NCBI GenBank assembly: GCA_001916035.1
Contig: MNRQ01000015.1
Coordinates: 1 to 17,398 of the forward strand
DNA from: Clostridium sp. 27_14
Lineage (GTDB): Bacteria; Bacillota; Clostridia; TANB77; CAG-508
DNA: 17,398 nucleotides
Direction of reading: 5' to 3'
Position numbers and translations under genes: made by a program. Under the pieces are notes generated by a model. The model saw only the letters and a list, made by a program, of their open reading frames with translations, was not told where the DNA came from and ran no database searches. Positions within the stretch are counted from its first letter, which is position 1, and each line of letters starts with the position of its first letter. This document shows, piece by piece, positions 16,001 through 17,398 of the stretch.

Positions 16001-16227
16001 CCTTTCATTACTTTATATCTTGGTATTATATCTTTCATTACTCTAGTTTCTATATGTCCTACATGTGGTTTACCATTTGCTGTTGGTGGTCCATCATAAA
16101 ATGTAAAATATCTTTTTCCTTCATTCATATTAAAGTTTTTGTGAATTATGTCTTTTTCTTTCCATAATTTTGCAACATCCCTTTCCATTCCTACAAATCC
16201 ATTTTTTAGTTCTACTTTTTTATACAT
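13048..16227 (-). CDS. ileS: Isoleucyl-tRNA synthetase
   Basis: IleRS charges tRNA-Ile with isoleucine in the cytoplasm. The 1059-residue protein has the class I signatures HVGH (55-58, the HIGH motif) and KMSKS (612-616). Its editing domain includes WTTTPWTLPSNLA, and Cys pairs such as CPRCG, CWRC and CPKCG suggest metal-binding sites. The C-terminus (KAGKVEYIEIDGTEIGLDAN, then THITPELKEEGYVREI) is of the longer IleS2/archaeal-like kind rather than the E. coli kind; that kind is often less sensitive to mupirocin, a family-level statement not tested here. AAGGGGGAA lies six bases before the ATG. A T-box leader precedes it, so expression should rise when uncharged tRNA-Ile accumulates. Confidence 0.97.
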   Translation of the reverse strand: MYKKVELKNGFVGMERDVAKLWKEKDIIHKNFNMNEGKRYFTFYDGPPTANGKPHVGHIETRVMKDIIPRYKVMKGYKVIRKAGWDTHGLPVELEIEKKLGISGKEQIEEYGVEKFVKQCKESVFTYVQMWEEMTNKVGYWVDMENPYVTYHNDYIESVWWALKQMWEKGLLYEGHKVMPYCPRCGTALSSHEVAQGYKDVKDLTCIAKFKVIDGQKIAGEEIPENSYILAWTTTPWTLPSNLALCVNKSYMYAEIKVDVSKDEEESKIETYILAKDLISLVLKDKKYEVVKEFKGEDLLGIKYEQLMPFAKVEGKAFEVIHGDYVTLTDGTGIVHIAPAYGEDDSFVAKQNGIAFVNLVDKSGKFVPEVEPWAGKFVRDCNEDICKWLANENKLFSKEKHLHSYPHCWRCDTPLLYYPKESWFVAMSKLRDELVANNNKVNWYPDTIRTGRFGKFLENVIDWGISRDRYWGTPLPVWTCEDEECGHKECIGSIKELKEKAIDCPDDIELHKPYIDSVHLKCPKCGKEMKRAKEVIDCWFDSGSMPFAQWHYPFENKEMFDNNFPAGFISEAVDQTRGWFYTLTAIGTALFERTPFENCIVLGHVLDEHGQKMSKSKGNGVDPMTLLDTVGADATRWHFYTVSAPWLPTRLGINNVQETQRGFLSTLWNVYSFYVLYAEIDKFNPLKYTDYKVTNIMDKWIISKLNTLIKEVDEKLNEYNITAAALQIEEFTDTLSNWYVRRNRERFWSQELNDEKIGAYVTLYKVLTNLSKIIAPFVPFMAEEIYQNLVVGLDKTAPESVHLCLWPEVEEKAVDKKLEQEMDLAYKIVKLGRSARNAANIKNRQPLSEMLISVNTLPEYYAHIVKEELNVKKIELGAEMSDYVNFEIKPNLPVLGKEYGKLIPRIKEEIAKKNQMELATTVKAGKVEYIEIDGTEIGLDANNLLITMHGKEGFAFSGEGEMGVVLDTHITPELKEEGYVREILSKVQNMRKDSGFEVLDRINLYVAENEKLEEIIKKFEKNIQHDTLADNIIYNESDKEYVDTNINGENLKICVEVIK

Positions 16228-16243
16228 AGAAATTCCCCCTTTT

Positions 16244-16517
16244 CTTGCACATCAAAAAAGCTACTTCATCCATATAGGACGAAATAGCTCTGTTTCCGCG
16301 GTACCACCTAATTTAATAATCCATTTTTACATATTGATTATTCTCTCATTTTTCTTTAACGCAGATTTACGTCTTTACTTATTTTCTTTTAGATTTCAGT
16401 AAAGAAACATAAGGTGATAACATATTATTTTTACTTACCAAATTTTCAGCTTCCTTTGGCTCTCTTTTAGATATTATATAATATGTGTTGTCCTTATTAT
16501 GTTTTTTGTTTATGATG
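16244..16517 (-). promoter_or_regulatory. T-box riboswitch leader of ileS (Ile specifier ATC)
   Basis: The minus strand at 16308-16296 reads GGTGGTACCGCGG, the T-box core that pairs with the tRNA acceptor end. A terminator follows at once. Upstream, a long Stem I region closes with AACATAA and TTATGTT, and the 3' side of its loop holds ATC followed by A (16418-16416), the Ile codon in the usual specifier place. In such leaders, uncharged tRNA-Ile pairs with the specifier and the T-box and favours an antiterminator. The T-box is certain; the exact specifier and Stem I pairing are my reading by eye. Confidence 0.93.
16254..16289 (-). terminator. T-box leader terminator hairpin
   Basis: On the minus strand AGCTATTTCGTCC and GGATGAAGTAGCT pair (with a few mismatches) around TATAT, followed by six T residues. 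It begins seven bases past the T-box sequence and is the hairpin that stops ileS transcription when tRNA-Ile is charged. Confidence 0.9.
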
Positions 16518-16523
16518 TTAATC

Positions 16524-16551
16524 ATTATAACACATTTTCCCAGTTTTTCAA
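16524..16551 (-). promoter_or_regulatory. Sigma-A promoter of the ileS leader
   Basis: TTGAAA (16546-16551) and TATAAT (16524-16529) are 16 bases apart on the minus strand. The start would be near 16517, giving a leader of about 290 bases. Confidence 0.75.
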
Positions 16552-16601
16552 GTGCTTTTTATAAAATTTTTCTATTAGTCCTTTTCTTTTTTATAGCTCT
16601 A

Positions 16602-16610
16602 TGTTAAAAT
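16602..16610 (+). promoter_or_regulatory. Putative extended -10 promoter of the small basic-protein gene
   Basis: TGTTAAAAT matches an extended -10 (TG-N-TAAAAT), about 45 bases before the ATG at 16654. No good -35 is seen, which is common for extended -10 promoters. It is divergent from the ileS promoter, about 50 bases away. Confidence 0.45.
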
Positions 16611-16653
16611 ATAGATGTCACTGATAATATATACGTAAATAGGAGGAAATATT

Positions 16654-16821
16654 ATGGCAAACAACTCTAAGCACATAAAAATAGTTTCCAAAAAAGGAAT
16701 AGCAGGAAAGAAAAGTACTCTTGTTTCACCTGCTAATGACAACAGAAAAATTGTAATAAAAAAAGAATGTAGCCCTAATACTAGAATTCCTAATACACAA
16801 AATTCATTGTTAATTAAATAA
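16654..16821 (+). CDS. Small basic hypothetical protein (55 residues)
   Basis: The ATG follows TAGGAGGAAATATT, one of the strongest ribosome sites here, and opens a 55-codon frame: MANNSKHIKIVSKKGIAGKK at the start, KIVIKKECSPN in the middle, and NSLLIK at the end. It is rich in Lys, Asn and Ser, with one cysteine and no membrane segment, so it could bind nucleic acid or be a structural or spore-associated peptide; I recognise no family. A 19-bp perfect terminator stem starts 12 bases past its stop. Strong start and stop signals make it a likely real gene despite its length. It is divergent from ileS and convergent with the nuclease-type gene. Confidence 0.75.
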   Translation: MANNSKHIKIVSKKGIAGKKSTLVSPANDNRKIVIKKECSPNTRIPNTQNSLLIK

Positions 16822-16833
16822 ACAATGAAAAAC

Positions 16834-16878
16834 TTAAAAAGGTGTTTTTTGAACCAAACTCAAAAAACACCTTTTTAA
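16834..16878. terminator. Bidirectional terminator with a perfect 19-bp stem
   Basis: Bases 16834-16852 and 16860-16878 are perfect reverse complements around a 7-base loop, and each arm starts or ends in an A/T run. It serves the plus-strand small gene and the minus-strand nuclease-type gene, whose stop is at 16885. Confidence 0.9.
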
Positions 16879-16884
16879 AATAAA

Positions 16885-17398
16885 TTATATCACTTTCATT
16901 TTTACTTCTTTTCCTTTAAATGCAAATACCATTTTTGTTATTTTTGTGTATCCTCTTTCTTCTAAATCTTCTGCGTATTTTCTTTCTTCTATTTGTTTTT
17001 TTGCATTTTCTATTGTGTCTTCTATTGTTTTTTCTTCTTCATCTTCTAATACTTTAAATTCCATTACAAAACTATTTCCATTTTTGTCTTTTGGTTCTAA
17101 CATTATATCATATCTTCCAAATCCTGATTCTCTGTTTGATTTTACATAGTAATTGTCTTTTAGTCCTACTAACATTCCTAATACAAATGCATGATAAAAG
17201 TTTTCTGCTGTGTTTTCTCCTACATCCATAAAACTAAACATTTGGCGTACTAGTACTTGAAATTTTTTTTCAAATTCTTTTAAGTTTAGTGTTACTAAGT
17301 CTTTTAGTATTGTGTTTAAGTTGTTTCCTATTACTTTGTCATTAAACCATTCTCTTATTATATTTTGGAATAGGAATTTTATTTCATAGTTTGGGATT
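16885..17398 (-). CDS. C-terminal part of a DUF1703 / PD-(D/E)XK (PDDEXK_9) protein, partial at window edge
   Basis: The frame is open to the right edge, giving 171 residues; the start lies outside the window. IPNYEIKFLF and the later GRYDIMLEP...FVMEFKV are typical of the C-terminal domain of large gut-bacterial AAA-ATPase-like proteins with a PD-(D/E)XK-type nuclease fold (DUF1703). The D of GRYD and the E-x-K of MEFK are the presumed catalytic residues and are both present. The segment FYHAFVLGMLVGLKDNYYV between them and the N-terminal part also fits. Intact members are usually 500 or more residues with an N-terminal ATPase domain. Their role is unknown, and they often occur in many copies per genome. 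It shares a terminator with the small gene at 16654. Confidence 0.85.
   Translation of the reverse strand, partial: IPNYEIKFLFQNIIREWFNDKVIGNNLNTILKDLVTLNLKEFEKKFQVLVRQMFSFMDVGENTAENFYHAFVLGMLVGLKDNYYVKSNRESGFGRYDIMLEPKDKNGNSFVMEFKVLEDEEEKTIEDTIENAKKQIEERKYAEDLEERGYTKITKMVFAFKGKEVKMKVI

Noticed and set aside
1..17398. CRISPR array, tRNA or rRNA genes
   Set aside because: I saw no regularly spaced direct repeats, cloverleaf candidates or rRNA-like stretches in the window.

Overview
The window is very AT-rich, and its genes, RNA leaders and Shine-Dalgarno (SD) sites are those of a low-GC Firmicute. An anaerobic class III ribonucleotide reductase (NrdD/NrdG), the ferrous-iron importer FeoA/FeoB, SpoVS, ribonuclease Y with its YmdB partner, and a T-box-controlled isoleucyl-tRNA synthetase all suggest an anaerobic Clostridia-type bacterium, probably of a spore-forming lineage. 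I cannot name a species. Nearly all genes lie on the minus strand, so transcription runs from high to low coordinates.

Bases 1-3755 are an accessory region in decay. It starts with an IS200/IS605-type remnant: a run of hairpins like a tnpB 3' end/omega-RNA, then a tnpA cut off before its catalytic motifs. Next is a two-gene minus-strand cassette, a DUF4393/Abi-alpha protein followed by an HD-domain phosphohydrolase, ending in a strong terminator. The Abi-alpha reading frame appears shifted near its 3' end. A small plus-strand Cys-rich ORF follows, ending at a perfect 30-bp palindrome. Last is a broken lipoprotein gene with a zinc-protease motif (HETLH). It is split into three fragments by a 53-bp inverted duplication and two probable A-tract indels.

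Bases 3852-9588 hold intact metabolic genes, all minus strand: nrdG, nrdD, feoB, feoA and spoVS. A clear terminator separates feoB from the nrdD promoter. A long rod-like hairpin sits between spoVS and feoA and overlaps the likely feoA -35 element.

Bases 9799-16517 hold ymdB, an unrecognised 143-aa gene with its own promoter and terminator, rny, and ileS with a roughly 290-nt T-box leader whose specifier reads as the Ile codon ATC.

The right edge (16600-17398) has a 55-codon plus-strand basic-protein gene facing the C-terminal end of a DUF1703/PD-(D/E)XK-type gene that runs off the window. They share one 19-bp bidirectional terminator.

The best candidates for unusual biology are the Abi-alpha/HD cassette between mobile-element remnants, the lipoprotein gene scrambled by an inverted duplication, the orphan omega-RNA-like structure, and two unrecognised small genes with strong expression signals.
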